From the NCBI RefSeq assembly GCF_026914265.1, contig NC_069136.1, forward strand, positions 26,982,701 to 27,046,700: 64,000 bases of DNA, written 5' to 3'. This stretch comes from Mya arenaria (lineage: Eukaryota; Mollusca; Bivalvia; Myida; Myidae). How positions within the stretch are numbered: the stretch's first letter is position 1; the number at the start of each line of letters is the position of its first letter. Made by a program: the position numbers and the translations under genes. The notes beneath the pieces were generated by a model. The model was given only the letters and a program-made list of their open reading frames with translations, had not been told where the DNA came from and did no database searches. This document shows positions 1 through 13,226 of this stretch, in pieces.

Positions 1-890
1 ATGAAAATATAATGCTTGTTGAATGGAAAATGGTGAGGATCCAAAGCTAGGATTTCAGTTGTTTCCCAGATGAGTGGTAAAGAAAGTATAATGCTTGTTG
101 AATGGATATTGGTGAGGGTCCAAAGCTAGGATTTCAGTTGTTTCCCAGATGAATGGTAATGAAAGTATAATGCTTGTTGAATGGATAATGGTGAGGATCC
201 AAAGCTAGGATTTCAGTTGTTTACCAGATGAGTGGTAATGAAAGTATAATGCTTGTTGAATGGATAATGGTGAGGGTCCAAAGCTAGGAATTCAGTTGTT
301 TCCCAGATGAGTGGTAATGAAAGTATAATGCTTGTTGAATGGATAATGGTGAGGGTCCAAAGCTAGGATTTCAGTTGTTTACCAGATGAGTGGTAATGAA
401 AGTATAATGCTTGTTGAATGGATAATGGTGAGGGTCCAAGGCTAGGAATTTAGTTGTTTCCCAGATGAGTGGTAATGAAGGTATAATGCTTGTTGAATGG
501 ATAATGGTGAGGGTCCAAAGGAAGAATTTCAGTTGTTTACCAGATGAGTGGTAATGAAAGTATAATGCTTGTTGAATGGATAATGGTGAGGGTCCAAAGC
601 TAGGATTTCAGTTGTTTACCAGATGAGTGGTAATGAAAGTATAATGCTTGTTGAATGGATAATGGTGAGGGTCCAAAGGAAGAATTTCAGTTGTTTACCA
701 GATGAGTGGTAATGAAAGTATAATGCTTGTAGAATGGATAATGGTGAGGGCCCATGAATCGGATTTACGGTGTGTCATGGGTGAGTGTTGATGAATAGTA
801 TAGCGCTCTTTGAATGGATAACGATGAGGGTTCATGAATATGATCTCAGTTGTTTCCCGGGGGAGTGTTGATGAATAGTGAATCAGTTGT
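1..890. repeat. 79-bp tandem satellite, about 10 units, cut by window start
   Basis: Units share the core aatgcttgttgaatgg, which recurs at 11, 90, 169 and 248 and then about every 79 bases to near 730. The last two units (about 750-890) are strongly diverged, as is usual at an array edge. Units differ by a few substitutions and one short deletion form (ccaaaggaagaa instead of ccaaagctagga). The array probably continues left of the window. No coding frame is conserved across it. Confidence 0.93.
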
Positions 891-2670
891 TCCCCAAATA
901 TTTATTAGGCCCCTTAAAACGTTGCACCTCGATGACGTTTACATTTTAATTGAGCAACAAAATGGTTTTCGGCTTATATTGGTAAACTCGATCTAGAATT
1001 GATGACTGCAATAATGTATTCTGGCTTATATTAATTTACAAACATATCAGGAATGAGAAAATGCAAATTGCAAAAAAGTACGTGTATTTGATGAACAATT
1101 TTAGGGTTAATTTGTTACTTAACTGCAAATTAATATCAATTTAAGTTTATTAATATTCATTGTTTGCAATTAATTATGAGCTCTGAATTTGCATTATGTG
1201 TTACCATTAATGATTGTTGATTGAAACGCTTATCCAAAGTTCATATTAAGCAGACAGAGAAACAAACATGATTATTGTCGTAAACATGCTATTAAAGAGG
1301 TTCTTTACGAAATATAATAAGAAATAGCATATATATATAACGATGCATGACATAATACAAGGAAAAGAGAAAGGAATAAGTATGTAAAATCAAAGAACAT
1401 ACAAGAAGGTTAAAAAAAAGAAGAAAAAAAAAAGATACATAACGAATCAACTGTGAGATTTATAATTAATAGAGTAATGAAATATTACGGGATGCTATTT
1501 TCAAATGTCATATTTCTTGAAAGATCGAAACGATGTCATTTATATTATAAGAATTTCTAAAAAGAAATGCTTGATTTATTAATGTACCTAAATAACTTTT
1601 AGTATGCTTACGTTTTTTAATTACATTATTTCGATAAACTTCACATACTTAGACTTCTACTATAATATGGTTAAATCATTTTTTCTGATGTTTTTATATG
1701 CAGGACATATAGTGATACAATGATATTCGTCTTCGTATGCATTAAAGTTACACACTGTTCAATAACATTGAGCTGTGTCTATTCTATTTCGGCCATTTAT
1801 GGCTGTTTCTGTATGAATATTTATGCGAAAAGCTACAGAAACAAGCTCAGTAGCAAAACGTTTAAACATAGACCCGGTTTAATGGCACTGGGTAAACGCC
1901 AAAGACATAGAACATAAAATCACAAACAAGAAACATGGAAGAACAGCACAAAACTCCACAAACAGCACAGTGCATACATACTGTATATAAAAAACTAGGT
2001 ATGTTTATCAAGAACTGTTAGGTACATGTACCGCCTTTGAACGGTCAGTAAAATGCAAATTTACTGGGGGTTTAAAGCAGTTTATGTGCACAAACCTCAC
2101 TCTTTTCCCAACAATCCTTAATAAAGATTAAACGCAAAGGTAAATCTTATCAAAGTATGCATAAACTTGAGGAAACTTAACAAAATGTTCCTTAATGATT
2201 TCATATGGGCATAGAGTAACACTTTTGCTTATTCCTTCACATCATGATTACTTGAAAACATCGAGCACTCTATTCTTGAAAGTTCTTCGGTTAGGATTTA
2301 AACTCACACGTGAGAAAACATACATATCTTACAGAGATTTTACCTTATTGACCCAGTTGTGACGATAATCAAGACTTCCTAACATGTCACTTGGCATTTC
2401 TTGGTAACATTGTCGGTAGAAATAGTTTCACACCAAAATTTGATCATCATAGAATATCTGTTGAAGCCTATTTCAGTGTAAACAGCCATGCTGCTTGAAC
2501 TCGTTCTAACACCAAGTATATATTTGCAAAATTTTATTAAGGTGAATATGCCCGATTGTTTTCGAAAGATATCCCCATATCTCTGACTCATGATTCAACG
2601 TTGCCCCCAAAAAACGTCAAACATTTGACAAAGAACGCTCTGCTTAGCATTGTAATGCTTTGTATTATTT
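891..2670. other. AT-rich non-coding stretch
   Basis: I see no conserved reading frame, RNA gene or terminal repeat here. It is AT-rich with short homopolymers. It lies downstream, on the minus strand, of the last visible exon of the Ig-domain gene, so a 3' exon or UTR could be hidden here, but I could not identify one. Confidence 0.4.
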
Positions 2671-2673
2671 AAT

Positions 2674-2778
2674 ATCGATAGCAGGCAAATGTCTTTTTTT
2701 AGGCTCTTTATGTTCTTATAAATGGTTTATGAATAAGAACATTAATTGCCTAAAAATAGACATTTCCCTGCTATCGAT
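2674..2778. repeat. 105-bp near-perfect foldback hairpin
   Basis: The left arm begins ATCGATAGCAGGCAAATGTC. The right arm, reverse-complemented, begins ATCGATAGCAGGGAAATGTC. The arms pair over about 48 bases with roughly five mismatches, around a short A/T loop near 2724-2737. A small MITE is the simplest reading. The length also fits a long pre-miRNA-like hairpin, but nothing else supports that. Confidence 0.75.
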
Positions 2779-2819
2779 TCTTGGTTTACAACAAAAGACC
2801 CGGTAAAGTTAAAAACTGT

Positions 2820-3260
2820 TTCAAGGCAATTAAAGTCATCAACTGTTTCAAGATATTTCAAACATTTTAAGAATGCAACAAATCTGAGCTATTTTGCAAT
2901 TCATCAACAGTTTTGACAAAAACTACCATATCGTTGGCAAATGACATGAGTCTAATCATCTTTGTCCGCTTAGTGGATCATCCTCTAAAAATAATTAAGT
3001 CAAGATCATTGAAGAAAAGTGCAAATGAAATCGGGAACATTATTTCCCCTTGTTTAAGGGTGACAGCACAACAAAGAGCTACATTTTTTTCACACGATTT
3101 CACATATAAATACAAATTCTGAACAGTTCTAAGCATTTTGCCATCAACTCCTGCTCTTTAAAGCTTTAGCCAGAGGCTATGTAAACTAACATTATCAAAA
3201 GCATTGTTTGAAGTAGCAATGATTAAGGATTGATCGCGTTCTTTCGTGTGTTCATGCTGT
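2820..3260 (-). pseudogene. LINE reverse-transcriptase relic
   Basis: Reading the minus strand from about 3230 downward gives degenerate non-LTR reverse-transcriptase motifs in the right order. They are a KAFD-like NNAFDNVSLHSLW, then a GVDGKMLRTVQNLY block, then a (V/T)LKQGE..FPISFALFFNDL block, then FANDMVVFV in place of FADDMV. In-frame stops occur, for instance just after the LWLKL stretch, so it cannot make an enzyme. The minus-strand open frame at 3223-3498 may be the decayed upstream part. It is a 5'- and 3'-truncated plain LINE copy in intergenic DNA. Confidence 0.7.
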
Positions 3261-4105
3261 TTGATCGCAGGATCCCCAAATGCTTGTTTTGTAAATTGCA
3301 AATGTGCACTCTTAAAAAATATAAATCACCAATTAAATTAGGTAAAACCTTCTGCAGCTGTGTATTTGTTGTTAAAGAACGTTTATCGGCAATATAAGTT
3401 TGTACACAATTAAGGCGACCATATACTCCAAAAACAAAGTCGGAACAAGCAATTTGTGTTTTAAATAAAACGATCCTTGTGTCATCCAAACACATCAAAA
3501 ACGAACTTCATAATCCCATTGAAATTATGTGCATATTTTTATTCGATATTCCGGGTTATTGAAGATGCATTTCGGACAAAACGTTTGTTGGCCCGACATT
3601 ACCCTTGACTATGTACATGTATTTGTTTTGTCGGTGACACCAATATGAACAGAGGAAATCCACGTTCCCGGCTTGGTGCACGCCAACAAAACGCCTATGC
3701 ATCCTGGCTAGTAATCAAGATGAGAAGTAATTGTGCGTACAACATCATCTGCGGTTAGAACAATCAAGGATTTAAAATTACCCAATGTGGTGCGAGGGGA
3801 TTAACTGCCACTATTTCCTTTAGACAGATATAAACTTTAGAATTAAGTGACATGCAGCCTAAAGCATTATTCTTCCCTTCTGGTTGACATACGACCTTAT
3901 TCCTAACAACGGTTTTGCCATGAGACAACCAGAATTCTGGCATTTCTTGAATGGCATAATTGATAGTTTTTATCCATAGTTGTATTTTATGTGTAATTCT
4001 TAAGAACAAATACATACTACTAGGTCACGTGTCACTTTTACAGGTCATATGACACTCAAAAAATAGCAAAATTCCATCCCTTCATACCACTGTGAAATTG
4101 CTTAC

Positions 4106-4450
4106 CTGTAATTTTCAAAACGCCACTTCTATAGTACTCTTGCTGGTTTTCAAACTCCACCGAGCATCTAAACTCTCCGTCTTGGGTGCATGATAGTCGA
4201 TGTAGAAACAATTTTGTCGTGAAATCTCCATTTTTGACAGCAAAACACATCGTCGCTTTCACGTCTTGGAAGGAATCGTTCAGACAGGATTGGGATAAGA
4301 TGTCTCCTCTAAGTCCAAACATGGCTGCTCCTGTATGGGTGTGTTCAATAGTTAGTTTTTGGATGGCCTGTGTCTGCACCCGGGATATTTGACATGTTAT
4401 TTCTACCCGCTCTCCGTCTTCGTTTGTGATGGCACCAGTGACTTGAATAT
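4106..4450 (-). CDS. Exon 4: Ig-like domain exon, phase 1-1
   Basis: A TATTGCAG acceptor joins in phase to exon 3 (CCA G|AT ATT). The frame reads DIQVTGAIT..ERVEITCQIS and ends DGEFRCSVEFENQQEYY..GVLKITG. The VEITC strand-B cysteine (residue 459) and the DGEFRC strand-F motif (Cys535) are the classic Ig disulphide pair, about 76 residues apart. Three more cysteines (494, 508, 527) could form an extra bridge. Symmetrical phase 1 at both ends is typical of Ig-domain exons and allows exon shuffling. The V/I-set call is from motifs alone. Confidence 0.72.
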
Positions 4451-5537
4451 CTGCAATATCATTCTCATTCATCAGAAGTTTGACAAAGATAAATCTGACA
4501 AAACTAGCATCATCATTTTGGTGTTTTGGTGTATGAGAATGTGTTAACTAAACTGGACTATTTTACGAAATGAAATTTATATGTTTAAATAGCATAACTG
4601 ATACAAATAAGTATATGTAGGCGGGCTAGTTTTATTAACACCGGCCAGGTCTATGTAAATAGGTCCTTTTGTCGTTTAATTCGTATTTTAATTCGAATTC
4701 AAGGAAATTTTCATTATGCAAATTAATGAATTGTGGTTTATAGGTCCGTGATTGTATGTTATGTTTTCGCTGTGATAATGAAAGTTCAGAAGACTTCAAA
4801 ACTTCAAAGACCAACCGCAAAGCGAAGAAACAAAACACCGGAGTGACAGTTTAACAACACGATTGAAGAACAAAATAAGGTGAATGTGAAAAGCTACAAA
4901 ATAACGGCTGTGAGTCAACAATACATGTACACATTTATGATAAGAATGAGAATACAAGGTCAGTTAAAAGTTTTAACTGACCCTGTATTAATATATGAAC
5001 TTATATGTTTTAACTTGAAACATATAAGTTCATATATTAATCAAGAACGAAATAAATACGGCAATGGAAATTTTCACGAATAAACTAAGATGAAACAATA
5101 TTTCCCGCCTGAAATTGTGTAATCAGATTGGACATCAATATTAGCAATCCAATCAGGTTGCTAAGTTTGTTTTGTGTTTAAACTAGGCGAGGTTCTTCTG
5201 CACTATTAATGTACATGTATAGTAGTTGCCAAAATTTTACGGATCTGCTCACCTGGTTGTGGGTATCGTCTAGTTGACGTTTCCATCGGATGAAATATCA
5301 CTGAAGATTGTGTCACTAAAGGTCTAGATGTTGAGGTATTGGATTCCCCAATCTTGGTGCTGGTTGCTGCGGACGGTGTCATTAATATTGGAAGTGGAAA
5401 CGATGGATTCATAGACGATGGTAAAGATTCCGAGGATGATGCTGATGAAAAGGAAGATGATTCTGATGCTGATGCTGATAATGGTGATTCTGATGCTGAT
5501 GTTAATAATGGTGATTCTGATGCTGATGATGCTGATA

Positions 5538-5597
<60 letters not shown>

Positions 5598-6141
5598 TTG
5601 TTGTTGTACTAAGAAAAGGGAAAGGAAAATGTGTCTCTCCATCAATCGTTCCATTATTTTTTCGCGCTGCCTCATCAAATCCTGAAATCAAAAAACAAAT
5701 GAACATAGTTACATGCACGTTCCTACTTCATTTACTGTTTATTAATACGAATGTGAAGCCCTTCTGCACTCAATAAGTATAACATTTCAATGTGTAATTT
5801 ATGTGCATTGCAATTATCTTGATGAGTAATGTATTTCAGAAGCAATACTTTATCCTAATTGCAATTATTTCCCTTTCTGAATGAACTGTTTTATTGAGAA
5901 AAAAGGATTTAACTTAAAGAAATTAACAAATGAGAGATGATTTATTCCGAGTGCGGAGTAATTCATCACTTAAGTCTGATATAACGCTCAGAATACAAAA
6001 AAAACGTCTTAAGAACGCTAGACACGTACAGTCCTTCAGTGCTCTTACGTAACAGTAACGACATTATCTAATTTTGAATACTCTATTATGAAGTGTCAAA
6101 CGTTTATGCGATATTCGATATTTTGTATTTATTACGTGATA

Positions 6142-6212
<71 letters not shown>

Positions 6213-9200
6213 ACGTTTCATATTTGCATTATCTAAAGATATCAAGCTTCGACAATAATTGTGCTATAAAGCCTACAGCTTATACACTTATATCATATAC
6301 TCAAATTGACTTGTTTAAATATACGAAACCTCAACAATTATTAACAATAAGTATGCATAAACATTTAACTATATTTCACTGTAAAATAATAACAATTAAT
6401 ATTAAACATTTCTTCCTTATCAATCAAATATTAAATACTGTGCTAGACATCTAATTGTGACGACTTACGCCTAAAATGTAACGGTAAAGAAGGGTTTCTT
6501 ATTAATACATGTAATAAACAGAGCGAAGATTTGCATATAAGAAACATATAATATAATGGACTGCTTTGTCTAGCAAACGTCTACAGAAAGGACAATATCT
6601 AACTAATCTATATTATGTGTTTGTGTTTGGCCAAAGGCATGCATTTGCTGATATTGCCAATGAACCGATACGTTGATACAATTTGTTTCTAATATTAGTA
6701 ATCCAGCTTTTATGACAAAAAATCCAAAAGCAATATACTTAAACACACATTTTAACATATTGTATTTGGCATATTCAAAATATGATCCCTTACTTTGCCA
6801 TTCTCTCACATGAAGAAACATATATAAGATAGCTACATAGATCTCTTAAGATTGATTTATTACAAGCAGATATATCAACTTTCAAAAATCGTTTACACGT
6901 TTACACGAATAAGTTGTAATATTTCAAGAACACTATAAAATAGTTTCCACCATATCTAACAGCCATAAAGTAATATAGTTGATACCTTGGAATCTTTTTT
7001 TTAAACCCGCAATTTTAAGGAATTTAAGTTATAGTGAGCTAAATAAATTATTAATGACCTTTCAGCTTTAATGGCCATTTTATATATGCAAACTATATTT
7101 GTAAACTATTGGCCGACTTAATAAAATACGCTATTGTTATCATATGTCCATGACTTTCTTGCAGACATATTACAACTATTTTCGTTTGAGCAATGCATGA
7201 ACTCAACTCAGCACAGAATATTTTGTTGTTTTTACAGAACAACACTTGTATCATATATCAAAGCAATATCATGTACGACCTTACGCACGACTATTTCAGC
7301 AATAAATGGAAATAGCTGTATTAACACACTCATTCGTATATTTCATCAATAAATAAACAAAACAAAATTGAGCTTAGAGCACAGCATTGACACATACCAA
7401 TACGATAATATAATATTAAGATATTTATATTCTATATAAATAATTGTAGATTGTAGTTTTTGGTATTTAGTTGTTAAAATAACAACAACATTATATTCAT
7501 ATTCAATTTTAAATCGCATATTTTAATTCAAGCTAGAGAAGAGTAGATCATATACAGATGATGTGGGCATAAAGTCATGTCGACTAGTTGTATGTCGACT
7601 TGCGAGTTATAAAACCAGATGTCTTGAAATGTCGCAGAAATTATGTCGACTTATATAGGTTAAACGCGTTCACATCAACATAATTATTGCGGCATGTCGT
7701 GTCATAACTCGCAGGTCGACAAAAGCAAGTCAACTTGCAATTAATAACACCCCATGTCGTAATAGTTGCGTCTACTTTTCTTGTTACAGGTCGACAAATT
7801 ACAAGCGATACAAGATACAAGAATGTTAAAATAAAGTCGAGCACACGCTAACAAGAAACATTAGGTCAATGAGCAATTTTCCGACATGAATAACAAACAT
7901 TCATAACATTCATATCAAAACATATCAAAGAGCTGACGACCTGGAAATAAAAGCATGTAGTTTAAATAGGTTCACTATTGAAACTATGATTTACAAAAGC
8001 CATTTCTTCATATATCCATGCATTAAATTACAAAAAGTAAGATGAGCACTGTTAATACAGAGATAACATCAACGGGTTTTCCCGCCTGTAAAGAGAATCC
8101 ACACGGGCACGGGTCCTCTAGTAGACATATCAAATTATGAAAAATCATATACACTTAAAGCAGCAGAATTGTAAGTAGTGAAAGGTAATAATTAAAAACA
8201 TGGTACATTGATGTGTAGTTGGTAAAATCGTTATAATAATGCAACTTTTATTCATATTCAGTATGCTTGCTTAAACTTGTCTGGAATTTGAATGCCAAAT
8301 CACGTCTAGTGGGTGTAGGCCATCCCACTGAAACAAAACTAATTTTCTGTGGAGACAAAGATTTAAAGATATTCAGTGATATACCTTAAAATTCTCAATT
8401 TCTTCTTATTTTTTCAGTTACAAAAGATTAGTTGCACTTTGAGCATTTACAAGAGGTACTTGTCCAGTTGGGGAAACAACCTCCTAAATTCCAGGTAATT
8501 TTGAGAGCACCGTATTGTCTTTGGGAGGCTGTTACATACCTGACTGGCCTCAAGGCTCAATGCGGAAATATTATTTTTCATACTCGGTTGTTCTTACCGA
8601 AGGCACATCTACACATTTTTCATATCTGAGATTAAAATTACATGTCTTCCAAGCTACAAGGTTTTAAAAAAAAATCTGGTGATATACCGTACGGACATTT
8701 GTAAGTTTCAACAGCAATGCATCTTACCCTGCTAGGATGTTATGTTGGTAATTGAATTCTATGAATATTTTTTTGGGGGTGTTATCATTAAAACATGTTG
8801 ATGTTCTTTCTAACCTTTCTAAGTTGGTCTTGCTACAAAAATGCTTAACCAGTAGTTGAAATTGGATCTGATAAAATTTTTAAATATAATAAGCTTAGTT
8901 TTAATTGTCAAAAAATTGCTTAGTCTTTGCTGGAAATTTAGTTGCTTAGCTATTTTTGCACATATTAGAAATCTGGGCATTACAATTTAAAAAAAAACAA
9001 ACTATCAACCTCAATGCCTAAAAGTTTAACAAACAAAAGTGTGATTTAAAGTATATTGAATTGTTTTATTTCTTTACCAGACTTTGAGGCAAATTATATT
9101 TGCTTGAAATCTTTCAGGATGGAGTCCCACTCTCTGGTAATTTGTCCAAGTTTGACCCGTTGTTTTCTGTTTGTAAGATAGCTGTTCAAAAGTGTACATG

Positions 9201-12200
9201 CTGGAGCTGAGAGGCCATCTGCATTAACTTGTCTAAGATGAGATCATGGGACAGGCAGTCGAATGTTTTTGAGATGTCCATTAGAACTGCACCTACATAA
9301 TTATCTGTCCTCATCAAGGGCTTTTTCCCAGTCTTCCACCAGCCTTAACAGGGTAGTTTGACACCCATAAAAATATGCTCTTCTCAATTCTTTTTAAGGG
9401 TTTTCTGTTTTACTGAGGCATGCAAATTCTTGTAATAACTAAAAGTGACTTTCTTATTATAAATGGCTCACATTGTTCTCGTATACTAGTTGCTAGGAGG
9501 TTGTGACAGTCGCTAAGCCTCATATTGCTTGTCGTGTGATATCTCGCAAGTCGACATTTGAAAATTAGAAATTACTACATGAACACGTGCATCATCTGTA
9601 AATAGGGTAAACTCTTCCATAGCGACCCTTCTTACATGTATCTTGTTGACGATGATTTTCATTTTATGTCATTTGCTTGGTGGTGACGGTACGGGGGTGG
9701 TGGTAGTGGGGATGGTAGTAGTGATGGTGGTTGTGGTGATGATGGTGGTTGTGATGGTAATGGTGGTTGTGTTGGTGATGGTGGTTGTGTTGGTGATGGT
9801 GGTTGTGGTGGTGATAGTGGTTCAGGAGGGGATGGTGGTGGTGATGATGGTAGTGGTAGTTACAGTAGTAGTATTAGTAGTTATCATTGTTTTAATGGTA
9901 TTCCATCATTTATCGTATTTAATTTTCTACAAGTTAATGTCAGATTTTAAACGGTAAATAGATATATGTTCCAACTCAAGTTTGTTTACTGTACCATTTA
10001 CACAGCTGGTGAAACAAAAAACGTAATTACATTAAAGAAAATGAAATGGGAAAGGTTTGTTTAGATTAATATGTGCAACTAAAAGTTGACATTCGAGTGA
10101 CAACTAGAAAATGTTTCTGTCATTTACTGTGATTTAACAACCGCATACTTTTTTGAAACTTCCAAGTCATTTAAATCCAATTAACAGTTTTTTTGCTCAT
10201 AAAATTTATAAATACTGACATAGCTGCATATCTGGGGTTAACTGGTTGACGGAAAATAACCATAAATCACATAATGGCAATCAATAATGCTCTATTAGAC
10301 ACTTTTTATAGTATGTAGTCAAAACTATTCGTAAATGCGTAATGTTCGAAAAAACATTTTTTTTTGTTTTGCGAAGATTTTTGCTCGTAAATATCAACAG
10401 TTTTTATTAAGTTAAGATCTTACTAATATTATTTTCATTTGCCGATACAAATTAAATTGTGAAAAAACTGTTATTATTAATCATCATGTTACATGTCAAT
10501 GTTATTATTTCATCTTCCAACTGTTAAAAATATCAAAGAAAAAATCTTTCTGAATCTGTTTTTTTTTGCTATCAAAAATTGATTATCACAAATCTAACTT
10601 AATTAGATTAACAAAAACAGAAAGAGAAAAAATATCCATAAAAGACAACAAAACACGGATATTGCAATAAATTAAGATTTTCTTGCCAGTAACCACACAC
10701 GACACAATATAGAATGTATTCAAAATGGTCACACCCACCATTATTTCTCGTGTACTGCGTGATGACAACAGCAGCAGCAATCAACATCACTACTACCACT
10801 AGCACGACCCCGCCAATCACGAGCGTCAGACGCTTTTTCGTGCATCGTGGAGGAGGGGCGCTCTTCTGTCCTTTATCAATGTACCTGAAAGAAACAGTAA
10901 TTCATTAAATGACGTTACGTTAAATAATTAACGTCCATTTATGCAATTACAAATATTAGGTATCGATGCTATCAATCAATTGATGTGAAATTCAAAGGCT
11001 AGAAACTGCGTAGCCCCTGAATAAAAAAAATATGTTCATTTCTTAATAAAAGCTGCTTTCTAACAGATTGACAGTTTTGACATTTTTTTTTCGTCTTGGA
11101 ATGAGCCAATGTTTGCGTGAATGGCTCGAAACCATTGATCCAAGACTAACGAAAAAAGACCGCTACTTTCGATAATTGATAGTTTATGGCTTAAAACGTT
11201 ACTAACGCTTAAATAAAGAAAATAATTTTCTGCAGTTTCCGAAAAGGATTGAGATATGTTCTATTGTAACTTTGTGAGTAATCTTATATGACTTAATTGA
11301 AGGCATTGATACCAAAATCAGCTTATTGGTAGACGAAAACTAAAAATATGTCAATCTCTGAGAGTGCAGCTTTAAAGGGGCTGTCTCACGTATGATAAAA
11401 TAGCGGGGAAAAAAGAAAATTGTCGAAAACTGACATAAACTTGGCATCGATGTGTACAATGCATTGAAACTTACTAACTGAAGTACACATAGTTTACAAT
11501 GTATTTAAGTTTAGCAGTTATTTCGTATTTTTCCATTAAAAAAGATTACTGGGTATGTCTACCAGGTAGAATTCATTCCTTATGCGTGATTGGCTAGTCG
11601 GTGTTATCACATGATATTACCCAGATAGGTATATAGCTTAATTTTGTCACCCGATTAGAATGAGCTTTTGTAGCGCAGTGAGTAAGACGTTCGACTACAA
11701 TTTTGGCGACGCGGGGTTCGAACCCGGTCTCCGACACAATTTATTTTTTTACATTTTGGTACTTTTTTTACAATTATGATATCAAAGCGTAACACATTCT
11801 ATTAGATAATTGTCCTGAGATTCGTTACAGAAAAAACTTTTTTTGGTGCCAATCTGTGACACAGTACCTTTAATAACAGAGCAATGTTTCGTTATGAAGG
11901 AAAATGCACTTCGTTACAACGTAAAATTTTACCGTTTTCTCTAGACTGGTACTCTCATTCTTTTTTCTCCAAAAAGGAACGTAGGGTACCAGTCTAGTTA
12001 TCTCGGGATTACAAAATAACAGTTCGTTTGACGAAAAGAGTATTTCGTAAGAACGGAAAAATAAATTCGTTATAACAAAATACTATTCCGTTGTAACGAA
12101 AACCCTTATCCGTTATTCCGATATATTAATATAATATTTCGTTAAGATAGTACAATAAAAAATACATTTCTAAACCGACAGAAAGTGTGTGTTTTATCAC

Positions 12201-13131
12201 TTTAGCATTGTGGGGGAAAGGAAACCGGATATAGCTCAAAAATCAAAAAGTGATAAATCGATAAGCGTTTGGTTTTGACACATGGTAAGTTTTTTTTAAT
12301 CATTTTCTGTATTTTATGGTGATATATTTATCAAAATCGAAGAGTTTCAAATAGCTTGATCCCGTGTAATATACCACTAAGAAGGAAATGTGTCCCCTCT
12401 TTTGAACAATTCTTGCCGAAAGTTGCATGATCGCTCACAAATGTTCAGAAATGTGGTACGATTTCAAACATATAGACAAAAAATAGAAAATAAAAATAAA
12501 AACCGAATCGAGCGAATTCATTGTAATTACAGCATCTAGTATTGTGTAAGATATAATTACGGCATGTTTTGTTGTTATGGGGATAATTATACTTTTTGGT
12601 GACCTGAAGGTGTACTGGGGATATATGAAGCAAATAAATTACTGCACAGGGGATAGCTATTAAGTGGACTGAGGATAGTAACGATGTATTTAGAAAAACA
12701 AGATTGTGATAATGATTACGCCTCTTTACGTCTACGCAAGCTCGGGGAAAATTGTTCGATGTTGTCCATATCGAGGGATGAGAGCAAAAAATGTTGTTGT
12801 TTTTTGTATATGTTTGTACTGTTTCATTCAAATAGATTGGTTAACCATGATGTGTTTTTCACAAGCATCAACGTTCGAGTCGCAAATATTTAAATATTTG
12901 AAACACGCCGGTAATCTGATTGGAACGCAAAACATCTGGCCGTAGATTTTATGTGGTGTTTGCTATACATATATATGGTATTGTTTTGTAAATCACGTAA
13001 GTACGCTTTTGCACACAGAAAGTCATAAGTTAAAAATGAGATAGTGTGCTCAAATTTGGAGAAAATGGTCTCTGCTCGTTCACTTCAGTGAGAAATTATG
13101 TATTGTGACCAACCTTGATATTTAAGCAGCT

Positions 13132-13226
<95 letters not shown>

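Noticed and set aside
3764-4015. 83-residue minus-strand frame that could be the next exon of the Ig-domain gene
   Set aside because: No convincing acceptor in the needed phase and no Ig or membrane motif.
5339-5776. Plus-strand Asp-rich protein
   Set aside because: Shadow of the minus-strand poly-Ser exon; the phase-matched minus exons explain the region.
7586-9560. Transposon bounded by gtcgacttgcgag words
   Set aside because: Inverted words exist but borders, duplication and coding content could not be shown.
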